Assembly (NCBI RefSeq): GCF_000003605.2
Contig: NW_003134840.1
Coordinates: 263,026 to 294,637 of the forward strand
Reading direction: 5' to 3'
From: Saccoglossus kowalevskii
Taxonomy: Eukaryota > Hemichordata > Enteropneusta > Harrimaniidae
Length of the DNA stretch: 31,612 nucleotides
Positions 1 through 10,523 of this stretch are shown piece after piece (within the stretch, counting starts at the first letter, position 1; each line of letters opens with the position of its first letter). A model generated the notes under the pieces. It made no database searches. It saw only the letters and a program-made list of their open reading frames with translations, and had not been told where the DNA came from. The position numbers were made by a program, and so were the translations under genes.

Positions 1-616
1 TATAAGGATATTGACCTAAAAAAGTTGGGGATCACCAGCCTTTTTTCCCAGAATTAGATGATTGTACTTTAGTGGAAAGTAGCCATTTTGACACTATTAT
101 AACACTTTTACCATAGGCTCCTATGGCAGAGATATTACGCAATATCTCAAAATCTAGCCTGGTGACATAGGCTGAAAAAATCATATATTGTTAATGATGG
201 AGTACTTTTTGTATCTGGGTTTTATAAAGTGTCAAAAAATGCAATTTTTCTTTAACATTGTGTTCTATGGAATTGTTCTAAAAATAGCAATTTTCAAGAA
301 ATATTAGAACGCGTTTCTCAAAAAGCAAAACTGTAACACACAAAATAATGCTATTTCATTATACCATGGGACATTAGCTTCATGATCGTACATAATAAAC
401 TAATGAACATTGTCATGCGATTTATGACCAATTTTGTCAAAAATCATGACTAGGCTTCTACCTTAAACAGAAACATCATATTTGCTTTTAATAAATAAGT
501 GTGTTTATATGGTGATATTTGTCTGGAAGTTGTGTTTGTTGTTTTATACAATGTAATCTGCTGTTCGGTGTACCAAACTAATATTATGGTTCATTGATTA
601 ACTTTTGTTCTTGTAG
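1..616 (+). other. Kleisin intron, 5' end outside window
   Basis: No coding signal was seen. The sequence is AT-rich, ending in a normal polypyrimidine tract and tag acceptor at 614-616. It holds a small 8-bp-arm hairpin at 129-148 (gagatatt/aatatctc). Confidence 0.5.
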
Positions 617-731
617 ACATTTGGCAGAAAGCGACGACATGATATAACAGAAGCTTCTATTGAAGAAATGAGAGAACGAGAATTTGAAAAAAGTCATCTC
701 GGATTAGATGAAACGCCATCATCTATAATTG
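617..731 (+). CDS. REC8-like: Kleisin exon a (linker)
   Basis: The acceptor is ttcttgtag and the donor G|GTAAGA. It encodes a basic start (TFGRKRRHDITEA) followed by a charged helix (IEEMREREFEKSH). It ends in phase 1, so its last G completes an Asp codon with the next exon. Confidence 0.7.
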
Positions 732-3700
732 GTAAGATGAGTGTCACCATGGCAATGATGTGCTCCAAATATATGCTTTATTGTCAAAGTTGACATATGC
801 CTGGAATATGGTATTTATTTTTTCTGCTTCAAACATTCTGTGTTATTCAGTATTTTAGCATTTTAAGTAATAAGTGTTCTGTTTCATTGTCAATAGACAC
901 CAGTCGTCAGCTTTCAGAATCAAAACGATCATCATCAACAACAACAAGTTTTCAACTTGAAATGTCCAGCAGGTATGCATTTATTTAGCTGTAATGTGCA
1001 AGCGCGTGTTCGAATTTCATGTAAACAAACAATGTATTTTACACACGTTGTATACGTGGCTATGAGTCTCATATCGAACAGGACGCGACACGACGACTGC
1101 CACCCTTTAAACTTATAATCACATTTTGAAATGAATTTTAGTTTAATTATGATTTAATTACATTAATTAAAATAAAATCCTATATAGGAATGCTATTTAG
1201 TTACAGTTTAATTAAAATGTATGTGGTTAAAAAACCTTAAATTCAATAAAATTCAACATTAACTTAAGTCACAAATCACAGTTTAGTAGTGGCTAGCTAA
1301 TATACACATGTCTTTCAAGACTACTTAATTATTCACAGAACAATTGATGCAGTGTTTTTTTTCCGTTAAAGTTCATCCTATATATATCAACACATCCATG
1401 TGCAACTGTTGATGCAATCTTTTCATTTTATCAAATATTCTATCAATTAGACATAACTGAAGAAGTTTCTGTTCTATGATTTTTGTCAATAGTATTCTTG
1501 AAGGATTTATGTATTTTATTTAATTTTTTGTTTACTTAGACCTGGTACTGGTTTGGAGAAAATAGAAGAGACAGTAGCACAACCCTTAGAAGAAATGATA
1601 TTGGGTGAGACAGAGCCTCTGCATCTAGATGTACCATTGGAATACCCTACAATTATAGAAAGCACTGAATCAGAAGATGAGAAGAAGATGGTACCCACAA
1701 TGCATCATACTGATATCATTAGGTAACTATATAGGCTAATTTGCATTTTAGATGGTTAGTTTGTGGGGATTTTTGAATTTCAACAAAAACAAAATGTGAT
1801 ATTTCTAATGCATGTCAAAGTCGTGTTTGTGTGAGCAAAAACACAAGCATGATATATTTACTCCTAAAACATGTTAGCACTCACTGTACAACCAATTTAG
1901 TGGAAACATGGAAATAGTTGACTGTATTTGCACTCCCAATTGTTGTAAATTATTTTATCAAAATAATCATGTTGTGTACAGTAATAGTGTTTTTTAAAAC
2001 ACATCGCAAACATACTGTGGCAATTTAACATACACTGACAATGCCAGTATTTGAAAACTGTGATTTGAATATTCTCATCAATACATCATGAAAACAAATG
2101 ACTAATCAATGCATGTTTTCAGAGAGCACAGATTGTCTACTTCTATAAGTAGAATGATTTTGATGCTGTATCAAAAATTGCATGTGCTGTTTCCTGAATC
2201 ATTAAAATATGACTTTAATCGCTTGGCCGCAAATAACCCCTTATGTGTAATGGGAGTTTGCATTACTAATGGAGCACACCCTTGATAAATTTATTTATTT
2301 TTCAAATATATAGAAAAATAGGGATTTTAACTATTGATAATCCAACTGCTACATTTGAAGAATTGGTCCCTTTAACCACAAAAAGAAACATTGCTGCCTT
2401 AATGTTTTCTGCTTGTTTGGGTAAGTAGTTTATACTGGTAACCCATATGTGTTATACTGGTTTAGATTGCATGTATGTATAAGTGATTGGTTAATATTTA
2501 TATTTAAGTAGGAAATTTGTTAGTAGATTAGCCAGGGGTTGATCAACTAGTTAGTTAGCAGATATGATTTGATTTACGTATTTGATATTTGAGAGAAATT
2601 ATCAGTATGGTCAATTCATACTACAATTTGCTCACAGGGAACTTTTAATATTTCAATCATTTGTTTTTAAATATATGAATCATGCTTTTCATACTCCACA
2701 GTTGTCATAGTAAACGGAATTAAGGTAGAGATGCAGTTTACCTGACAGGTATTTTAATTAGTTAATTAGGAAACCAAGATGACCTCCCTTGTCCACAAAA
2801 CTATATATTTTCGGAAAGCTTATTGTATGAATTTTAAAATTTTGTTAATATTTTTTTTTATGGACACTCTAGTTTGAAATATGCACAAAAATGTGCTTTT
2901 TTGGCCAAAAGTGATTTAAACAAAATTAGCTTCTAAACCATGCTCCTGTTTCCTGTCAAAATTGGTTTATGGGTACATATGTTTTCTATGAAGAAAGCGC
3001 CGTCTTGAAAACTGTCTACCAGTTGTCAATTTTGCAGGGCAGCAGCTAAAATTTCACTACTTCAAGTTTATGCATAAATTAACACCCAGGCTAGTTGTCT
3101 GTACATTGTTGTAACACTGTTCAACCAAAAACAATGTCCCTGACGGCGTTTTGAAGATAAACACATTGTCAATCATTTGTGAAAATTTCAAAACAAAAGG
3201 TCAAAGTGTCTAGGAGCTATTTTTTTTCAAAGTTCTGGGATGTGCACTAAAAAGAAGCTGAGATAATTGCTAATTTGCATAACAATTCACTCAGTAAGAA
3301 GTTTGCTAATGCTCATAATTAAAATGACTGATCGTTTTGTTAAAAGTTAAATACAGTGCATATTGTGGAGATCCCGTCATTTCTTTTTTTTACCATGTTT
3401 CTTTTTTATTATTTATGTACAGCCTTGTTAAATCTTGCAAAGCATTCAAAAGAGAGAATGTTTGCACCTGTTATCTATATTTTAAAATCGTTTTTTGAGT
3501 ATGTTCCACTATTCAGAATTCTACAAAATTTTAACAGTATTTAGCCAACACTGTTTGGATAATAAAAAGCAAAAAAAAAAATCACTCCCAAGTGCCCACA
3601 AACCTGCATCTCTACCTTAAAAACAAATAAAAGTGTTTTTTTCTGAAGTCAGATCTTATTAACACAATTTGAAACACTATTTGCAATAATTTTGACCTTG

Positions 3701-3795
3701 ATTGTATTACAGACTGTGCTGCAACTGGTCACATGTCACTGGATCAAGAAATAAGCTATGGCCCCATCTACATCAGAAGAGGCCCAAATTTCTAA
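617..3795 (+). CDS. REC8-like: Cohesin kleisin subunit, REC8/RAD21 type, C-terminal part (5 exons)
   Basis: Five exons join in one frame: 617-731, 897-972, 1540-1722, 2314-2420 and 3713-3795 (TAA). Every intron starts GT and ends AG, and the phases agree (1, 2, 2, 1). The encoded end is a hydrophilic, acidic linker followed by the kleisin C-terminal winged-helix domain. Visible landmarks are TFEELVPLTTKR, then an AA-containing hydrophobic helix, then YGPIYIRRGPNF at the C-terminus. Kleisins bridge the SMC1/SMC3 heads of cohesin in the nucleus, and this domain binds the SMC1 ATPase head. The linker is where separase normally cuts. The RRGPNF ending and poor linker conservation suggest meiotic REC8 or RAD21L rather than mitotic RAD21, but I cannot settle this by eye. 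The N-terminal SMC3-binding half lies upstream of the window. The frame has no break, so the gene looks functional. Confidence 0.72.
897..972 (+). CDS. REC8-like: Kleisin exon b (Ser/Thr-rich linker)
   Basis: The acceptor is gtcaatag and the donor AG|GTATGC. It encodes a low-complexity Ser/Thr stretch (SESKRSSSTTTSF) typical of the unstructured, phosphorylated middle of kleisins. It ends in phase 2. Confidence 0.65.
1001..1106. mobile_element. Short TTAA palindromic element, copy 1 (5'-truncated)
   Basis: This is about 106 bp matching the 27733-27861 copy: gcgcgtgttcgaatttcatg, then ttttacacacgttgtatacg, then cgacgactgcc and CCCT followed by TTAA at 1107-1110. The left inverted terminus is missing. 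It lies 28 bp inside a kleisin intron, just after the donor at 973. It is CpG-rich against an AT-rich background. It encodes nothing and is a non-autonomous (MITE-like) insertion. Confidence 0.75.
1540..1722 (+). CDS. REC8-like: Kleisin exon c (acidic linker)
   Basis: The acceptor is tttacttag and the donor AG|GTAACT. It encodes about 61 residues, strongly acidic (EETVAQPLEEM, ESTESEDEKK), ending HHTDIIR. The frame is open throughout and phase 2 on both sides. Confidence 0.68.
2314..2420 (+). CDS. REC8-like: Kleisin exon d (winged-helix, first part)
   Basis: The acceptor is atatatag and the donor G|GTAAGT. It encodes the entry to the C-terminal winged helix: the TFEELVP start, a basic TTKRN, then IAALMFSACL. 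The TFxxLv...r..AA..F pattern is the main reason for the kleisin call. Confidence 0.72.
2724..3616. mobile_element. 893-bp TTAA-flanked non-autonomous DNA transposon
   Basis: The ends are inverted: GGTAGAGATGCA at 2724-2735, and its reverse complement TGCATCTCTACC at 3605-3616. Both sit directly beside a TTAA (2720-2723 and 3617-3620), the target duplication expected of piggyBac-type transposases. The inside is AT-rich without a transposase; the one ORF (3356-3544) is not convincing. It sits in the last kleisin intron and does not touch the splice sites. The superfamily is inferred from the TTAA only. Confidence 0.75.
3713..3795 (+). CDS. REC8-like: Kleisin exon e (winged-helix end and stop)
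   Basis: The acceptor is gtattacag. It encodes CAATGHMSLDQEISYGP and ends IYIRRGPNF, then TAA at 3793-3795. The wing strand (L.Q...YGpI.I..GP.F) is the usual last element of REC8/RAD21 proteins. Confidence 0.72.
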
Positions 3796-5585
3796 ATTAT
3801 TCACTACTGTCAACCCAATTTTTTGCTCATTATGTCTTTTTGGAGAAAATTTGCATATTGTTTAAAGAGAAAGAAAATTAGCTAATTTAATCTCTGTTTT
3901 GCTTAATGTTTATTATAATTAGTATAATCATACTTGTTACAATTTATCACAAGAGATTATCACTACCGTACTGTAATATAATTCCAGTATTTTAAAGTCA
4001 AAAAACTCTTATCCTGAGACCATATTTTGATATGAATTATGTGGAACCCCAAAATAGAAAACACTTGATGGCTGTGATACAATAGGACCTACAAAGTATT
4101 ATAACATAATTCATTATTATTAATATAAATAATTCAAGTACAATATTGGCTATCATAATTGAAAATATGAAATGAAAGTAACTCAATTTTGGGTTAGGGA
4201 GAATTTAGGGCTATGAATTTATATGTATTTAATATTATGTTTTTTAATAACACAAATATTTATTATTATATTATCAATGTACTAAATTTTGGGCCAGACA
4301 TAATTCAAAATTATGGATTTATGCATTTAATATTATTTTTGAACATACATTTGTATGCTTTCAAAAACACAAATATTTATTAATGTTATCAAATGTACTA
4401 AATTTTGGGTCAGAAACAATTTAAAGTTATGTATTTAATATTATATACTTGCATTTGTATGTTTTTAATAACACAAATATTAATTAACTTTTATTGAATG
4501 GGCTTTTATACCTGTTTCTATTTTATAATGACTTTTATAATTAATTTTTGAATGTATTTCAAAGTGATATTACTATTTTCCATTTATTCCATTTCATATG
4601 AATTTCTTTATAATACAATATAAATATTTTCGCCATTTGAACTGAATATTTTCAATGCTGCAATTGTTAAATTAAATTGGTCATTCACGTAACATTTTCC
4701 TGTGTAATCTCATTATGTTTTGTAGTAAATTTAATAAAATGTGATCATAATGATAATAATCTGATTGGTTGTTCAAATTCAAATATTGCAAGTGTTACCC
4801 AATTGTTGACATCTAATGCTTGTTCCTGTTTTGTGTAACCATGGCAACAATAAAATTAGAATGATTTTGTTTTGAAATGCATTAACGTTTTGAATATTTA
4901 AAAAGTATGTCTGCTGTCATCAAAACTGACAAAATGCTTTATCAAGCATTAATGCAGTGCTTTAATTAAATATAGCAGCAAAAGTAAGCTTTATATCTTT
5001 AAATTCAAGAATTCATTGTTGTATTTTAAATTCTATTTTCAGACTTAATAAAAAATTTACAGAATTTGTTCATGTAATTCTATTTATAGTAGCTTGTGAT
5101 TATATGCACAAAACCATAGTTGCATGAAATTATATATGCATAAAATTGTAGTATATATTTCAATTTATTGCTCGTTGGCTGCACTTGAACTGGTGCCTAC
5201 TTAAGCTACATAGCAGCCACCAAACTTTTGTGTTTACTGTTGAATCATTGAACAATTGGATCAGCGCTAGATGTAAGACTGTCAGCGAGAGAACTTTTAT
5301 ATTGTTCAGATAATAGAACAAATTTGTTTCCAAATAAATTCCAGTGCTGACACTATTTTATCATTGCTGTTTGTTTTAAAACTCTTCCCAGATAATGCAA
5401 TTTTATTTTTCCACTCATAGTTCACTATGTGATTGCCATTAGAAGAGCGCATTGGATTGTGGGAAAATCAATGTTTATCAGCAACGACTGCCGCTTTTTA
5501 CAATTGGAAAGAATGTGTATTGCTAATTTAATTTGCATGTCTTAAGAAAATCAGATTTAAATCAAACTTGTTGCACGGGTGCTAT
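3796..5585. other. Kleisin 3' UTR and AT-rich downstream flank
   Basis: No coding sequence was recognised. Candidate AATAAA poly(A) signals on the plus strand lie at 4733-4738, 4849-4854 and 5047-5052; the first two are followed by GT-rich sequence. The tandem repeat at 4181-4486 lies between the stop codon and these signals, so it may be transcribed. Confidence 0.4.
4181..4486. repeat. Three-unit tandem repeat, unit ~101-116 bp
   Basis: Units begin with act(c/a)aattttggg at 4181, 4281 and 4397. Each contains a tatttaatatta core and ends with aacacaaatatt. The units have diverged, so the array is old. Confidence 0.75.
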
Positions 5586-5815
5586 AAACCAACCAAACTG
5601 AGAACGTCGTTTTCAAATTTTGCATCTCAATTAGCAGATCCAAATCTTCTTTAATTTTGAAATAATTTTAAATATAAACATATAAAATAAATCAGACTGT
5701 AAACCAAACAAACTGAGAATGAATAACACTTTTATCACATTTCGCATTTCAAATAGCAGACTTATATTAGTCCAAAATCTTTTTAAATTTCGAATTAATT
5801 TTAAATATTACATAT
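5586..5815. repeat. Tandem duplication, ~115-bp unit
   Basis: The unit starting aaaccaaccaaactgagaa (5586) is repeated as aaaccaaacaaactgagaa (5701). Both contain a ttgcatctcaattagcaga-like core, and attttaaatat follows near the end of each. The copies differ by substitutions and small indels. Confidence 0.7.
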
Positions 5816-6466
5816 TCATATGCCGCCAATTTTCTCACCACATGCAAATTGTTTTTAAGCTTTGTTTGATTTGCGGTCACTGGCATCTATTTAAAAAAAA
5901 ATTCAATGTGACAAATAATGATCAGTTTAGCAGGCACTACCCAGCATTATGATTCAATGGCACAGATTCAGGTCATCTCATAAAACAAACGTTTATTACT
6001 GAGAGTTCTCATGCGACATTTCCTTACAATGAAAAATAAGGTGAATTTTACTCGCAATATAACAAAAAACTGATATTTTACACGGTATTGCAATCAGAAC
6101 TGAGTAAGTATCAATGTTTGGCGCACCTCGAAAACAATCCGTAATATAGAATAATGGAGACTGTGACAACAAACATGAAGTAGACATAGCTAATTGAGAC
6201 GATAGGTTCTAACCAATTATATGCTAAGTTGTACCTGATGTCAGACGTCCTGAACCAGTAACCAGTAATTTTAGTTACACTCTTGCTTATTGGGAAAAAA
6301 ACGAAATTATATTTAATTCAAGACAAAACAGAGTCTGATGAAATAGACAAGTATGGTAAGAATACATTGCAAACTTAACTGCAAGATTCCCAATATCAAT
6401 TTGCATAATTTTGTTAGGTACATGATAATCTTCAAATCCCAGTGTAATGTCACAATTATGCTGTAT
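5816..6466. other. No recognised feature
   Basis: Short ORFs on both strands show no recognisable motifs. On the minus strand this follows the stop of the transporter-like gene; TTTATT at 5992-5997 (AATAAA on the minus strand) could have been its poly(A) signal. Confidence 0.3.
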
Positions 6467-6691
6467 TCAATAAATAAATATCCCACGCTTGGTATTTGCC
6501 TGGAAGTACTTCATTTGCATATCCCAGCTATCTTGAGTGTCAGTGGGTTCTTGTTGTTTTGTTAAGCATGCTTGGATATTTGAGGATAGGGCGATAATAA
6601 TACCACTACTCATTATTACTATCCCAATAGTCAGGAAAGGAACAAGATAATTTCCAGTTATGTCGAACAACCAACTTTTCAACAGAAACAA
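6467..6691 (-). pseudogene. MCT-like block D (TM11-12 and tail)
   Basis: It encodes SWLFDITGNYLVPF, a hydrophobic helix (IGIVIMSSGIIIAL) and a short hydrophilic tail ending GIFIY before TAA. The position of the nearest AG (gttgaaaag) is one base off for joining in frame to block C. Confidence 0.68.
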
Positions 6692-7405
6692 ATTAACTAA
6701 TTGACAATGTTAGTGTATACGATAAGCATTAAGTTCTACAAACAAAACAATTGTATCTGATCAATACCTTAATTCATCAATGGAATGCAATACAATTACT
6801 AACAATTACAAGAAATACCGTACTTAATAATACGTTCAGTTACGTCACTGGTGTGTGGTGTAATAAGCAGTGACAACGACCACAGATCAGGGCAATTAAT
6901 CTTCACAATTATAACAGATACGTGGCACATATTGAAAAACAACAATGGAAAAGCTAAGCCAAAAAGTCTACTAAATAATAACACAATAGTGAATACTAGC
7001 AAATTTGATCTGAGTATATTATCATACATTTCATTTTAAGACGCATTGGAGAAAAAAATCAAGCATTACAACATTTGTGAATCATAAAACTATTTCTATT
7101 TTAATTGCAATGTAGACGATGTGATGCTCATAATCAAACCAACTATAACAACAAATCCATGACGATAAATAGAAGCAGTGTCATTTGGGGATATATATAG
7201 ACGAGAACCAAGTACAGCACTATAAGGTATAGGTCGACAGAATTGCCTTTAACATTGACTAGCGACAGAACTAGTATGTTACAATATTTAACATCAATTT
7301 GGAGTACTTTATCTATCTGATCCAGTGTCATAATAGTGTCATGCAATCAAAACATATCAAGTTGCAGTATATTTTTGTAAAATATGCATGAAACCAATGA
7401 CTTAC
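6692..7405 (-). other. Intron between MCT-like blocks C and D
   Basis: AT-rich. Minus-strand ORFs here (7143-7346, 6799-7029) are hydrophobic but lack MCT motifs and lie downstream of a good donor, so I treat them as intronic noise. Confidence 0.45.
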
Positions 7406-8258
7406 CTACAAATGTTGGTCCTACAAGGAATCCTATGCTCATGCTGAAGTAGTCCCATCCAAATGCAATGTGCAGATTATCCACTCCCACACATTCTCGT
7501 AAAGCGACTGGAACCAGAACTTGAAAGATACCCAAATGTAAGCCATAAAATGTAGACAATATAGCTAATAAGTTATACATATCCACTAAAACGAACATGA
7601 ACACAGTAGTTCCAGTTAAAGCTATGCCATACAAACGAATTGCAGATATATATGACCACAGTCAACAAGCCACCCATGACTGATGCGTCCTATCACACCC
7701 GAGATACTCTTTATTGTTAATAGAAATGTTGCTTCAAGCTTCTGAATACCAATGAAAACAGCCATTGAAACAAAGTGTGAAACTACAGCACTCGTTCCTA
7801 ACCCTTCATACAATGCAGATTATAGTAAATTGTGGGTTTGAAACAAAGAGACTTAAATGAAGGGTATTCTTCACACTTGTTAATATGTTACATAGGCCAG
7901 TTTCTTCAGGGATCTGTTGTTCAGCCTGACTATTCCTTTTTATGACTTGTTTTGCATCATTGGTTTGAACTGCTTCCACTTCATTTGAATTGCTTACTTC
8001 TACATTTTCTGTTGACAATTGTAATGGGCGTAATATTGTACCAAATAAACATATATGGGCATTAACACCGGCAACAATGAACAAAGCACTTCGCCATCCA
8101 TATATTGTAATAACAATCTGATGGAGAGGCGGGATGCATAACATGCCAACCGCGGCACCAGAAAACATAATTCCATTTGCTGTAGCATATCGCTTTTCAA
8201 AATAGTGACTTAAACCAATGACTGACGACGTCTGTGCAATGCCATAACCCACTCCGAA
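7406..8258 (-). pseudogene. MCT-like block C (TM4 to TM10)
   Basis: It opens FGVGYGIAQTSSVIGL and continues through NGIMFSGAAVGM and YGWRSALFIVAG to a long charged loop (EVEAVQTNDAKQ), the TM6-TM7 cytosolic loop of MCTs. A one-base shift near 7810 leads into LYEGLGTSAVVSHF and GVIGRISHGWLVD. Another near 7652 leads into YISAIRLYGIALTG. It ends at a good donor (G|GTAAGT at 7405). Confidence 0.75.
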
Positions 8259-8349
8259 AATAAAATAAATAAATAAATTAATTAATAAATAATTTTTTAT
8301 ACCAAAGAAACATTTTAATTTGACTTTTAAAAAATAAGATTTACTTATT

Positions 8350-8659
8350 AACTAGCACACCATGTGTGAGATATAGTAATTCTAAGGACGGTGCAAATAT
8401 TGAAAGGATTGTCCCAACTGCAGACATAAATCCGCCAATCATAACAACAATCCGTGTACCAAACCTCTTTGTTAGAATACTTGTCAATATTCCTAATAAA
8501 ATAATTATCACCTTAAGAATAACGACAATAGAAGCTATTTATTTCTTTTTGGTGCACCGGAAAATGATATTTCCATTGAGCTAGTACCAGATTCGACGAG
8601 AAAGCTCTGAAGAACGAACCACTAAAAGTAGCCATCACTGCTATTTTGTTTCTTAAGTT
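8350..8659 (-). pseudogene. MCT-like block B (TM1 end to TM3)
   Basis: The acceptor is tcgttacag (AG at 8661-8660). The frames read GSFFRA, then after a shift FLVESGTSSMEIS, then after about 23 bases with a TAG, ASIVVILKVIIILLG and KRFGTRIVVMIGGF. It ends LYLTHGVL near 8355; no donor there gives a good phase into block C. Confidence 0.7.
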
Positions 8660-10036
8660 CTGTAACGAGATGTATATGCATGGGCAGTGACAGAGACGGG
8701 AAGTCGAGTCTACTGCTAGAGCTATTGAAATAAATTTATGCTAAGGCGTTGAATATCACAATGTGGGCAACATACTAATGCGTGACTGGGTGTCATCATC
8801 CAATACAATAATGTGGTTTAAATGGCATTCTCCAATATCTGAAAAATAAAGCAATGGCTGATGGCATTCCTGTTAATCATTCGAGTTACAACATGGCGTC
8901 AACAATACTTGTGTAATATTCTGATTGTGTCGTTTGAAACGATTCTGTTAGCTAAATACATATTCTAATGCATGGTTATGTATGTGCTAAGAATAAGAAC
9001 CGTTAAAAATAAGGGAATACTATACTGAAATACCAGAACACATTTCTTCAGATCACATTATTGATTATTATGTTTGCACCACGTGGGCGCGTTTAAGGTG
9101 AGGATGCACCATGATTTATAGGAATTTTAAACAATAATTTACACTTAGTCTACTAACAAATATGTTAATTTTGTCATGTTATATACCACATGAAGACTTA
9201 TTTTGCCAGCTTTTCAACAGTATGATGCATTTTTTTGTGGTTGCTAACGGTATCAAAAATGGGTTGAAAATGTCCGTTTTTGGTTAAATTATGTTTAAAA
9301 CTATTTAACCTCTGAACGCATAGGTTTATCGAATTGCAGTTTGACTTGTTTAAAACATATGCTCACTAGGATGATAGAACGAAAGTTTGTAGTAATTCCA
9401 TTGAATAGTTTTTTTTTCACAATGCCTTCTATAAATTTCACACTTTTAAATTGACGTGTAATTAACGCTATTGCCGATTGACATTACGGTTACTTTTTTT
9501 CTTCTCCAAACAATAATTCCACGCGACGCACTCTGAATGTGCCAGACCGGAACAATTTACGCGGAACTACGAATGTCGTTTCGCGTACCTTTTGAACCAC
9601 TACGAAAAGATCGAGTACCACAACTGGAACAACACTGAAACAACACTGTTTTAAAAAAAAATTAAATCTGCGCAAATTTGTGTGAGCGTTTCTGTTCTAC
9701 AAAAAGCGGAGTTGGCGAAACTGTCTTCGTGAGCCCAGCTTCTGATGTCCCGCTATGTTTATAAAGTCAATTGTGGATGAAGCTTGTACGCACATGTATG
9801 CAAATTACCGATCAGCTGATTGTTTATAAATCCGACCCGCCAGGGAACCGGGTAAAATAGACTATGTCAAAATACACTATGCTTCACGTATTGTCTCCGT
9901 AATTTCTGGGCAAAATGTTTTTATTGTCACTCTTCTTGGAGCTGACAGAAATTCCAATTCGGCCGTGGTTTTTGTATGGGTGAGCGGAAATTGGTGGCGG
10001 AAGTCCAACGAAACTTGACAATTTCGTGTCATGGTG
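8660..10036. other. Large intron of the MCT-like gene, no gene seen
   Basis: TTTAAGGTGAGGATGCACC near 9090 resembles the left end of the 893-bp element but has no matching right end. The 9480-9760 part is relatively CpG-rich, with one weak minus-strand ORF (9490-9675) without recognisable motifs. Confidence 0.35.
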
Positions 10037-10137
10037 CCAATAAGGATAACAAGAACATCTGTATCAACAGTTCGTCTTAAACATTTAGCACAACCAAGCA
10101 GTATAGCACCCTGTACATGGTTTAGCAGCCTTTTGTC
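10037..10137 (-). mobile_element. Inverted ~100-bp fragment of the PIN-like element
   Basis: The reverse complement matches 14238-14340 with about four differences. It encodes the same LLNHVQGAILLGCAKCL and TVDTDVLVILIG on the minus strand. Homology stops sharply on both sides. It lies in the intron of the broken transporter gene. Confidence 0.85.
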
Positions 10138-10236
10138 TGTTTTATGTGTTTGTTTTTAATATTTTATAAGGTGTTCTACTCACAATAGAATTTTTAAATT
10201 TTCACCCAAGAACAAGGACGTTATTTTAATTGTTAA

Positions 10237-10317
10237 AGGGCAACAGTCAAAGTCGCCATCTTTATTTATATGAGACCCATATATCTCGCACATGAGCAGC
10301 GCGACGACTACCGCGCT
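10237..10317. mobile_element. Short TTAA palindromic element, copy 2 (complete, 81 bp)
   Basis: TTAA flanks lie at 10233-10236 and 10318-10321. The ends are imperfect inverted repeats: AGGGCAACAGTCAAAGTCGC, and on the other strand AGCGCGGTAGTCGTCGCGC. Its centre (tatatgagacccatatatct) is itself palindromic. It is the reverse complement of the 19374-19451 copy with a few mismatches. Confidence 0.82.
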
Positions 10318-10523
10318 TTAATGTTTTTGAATAGCGTTCTATTCTTGTTTCTAATCCTGAACAAAAGTGATTACTAGTGAATCAACAAATATTTACGCAA
10401 GTCGTGCATATTCAGACCAGCAAATAGTTCCTATAATAGTCTTTAAATCCCAGAACTGGAATTTCATTGCCATTTAAAACGTACCAGAATTGACTCTTAC
10501 AAAGTCTACATTTGTAAACTCAC

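Noticed and set aside
650-700. Separase-type ExxR motif (EEMR) in the kleisin linker
   Set aside because: The four-residue pattern is too common in a charged linker to support a cleavage site.
7143-7346. Hydrophobic minus-strand ORF as an extra transporter exon
   Set aside because: It follows a strong donor at 7405 and contains none of the conserved MCT residues.
9797-9804. Octamer ATGCAAAT in the transporter intron
   Set aside because: A single 8-bp match with no promoter context; expected by chance.
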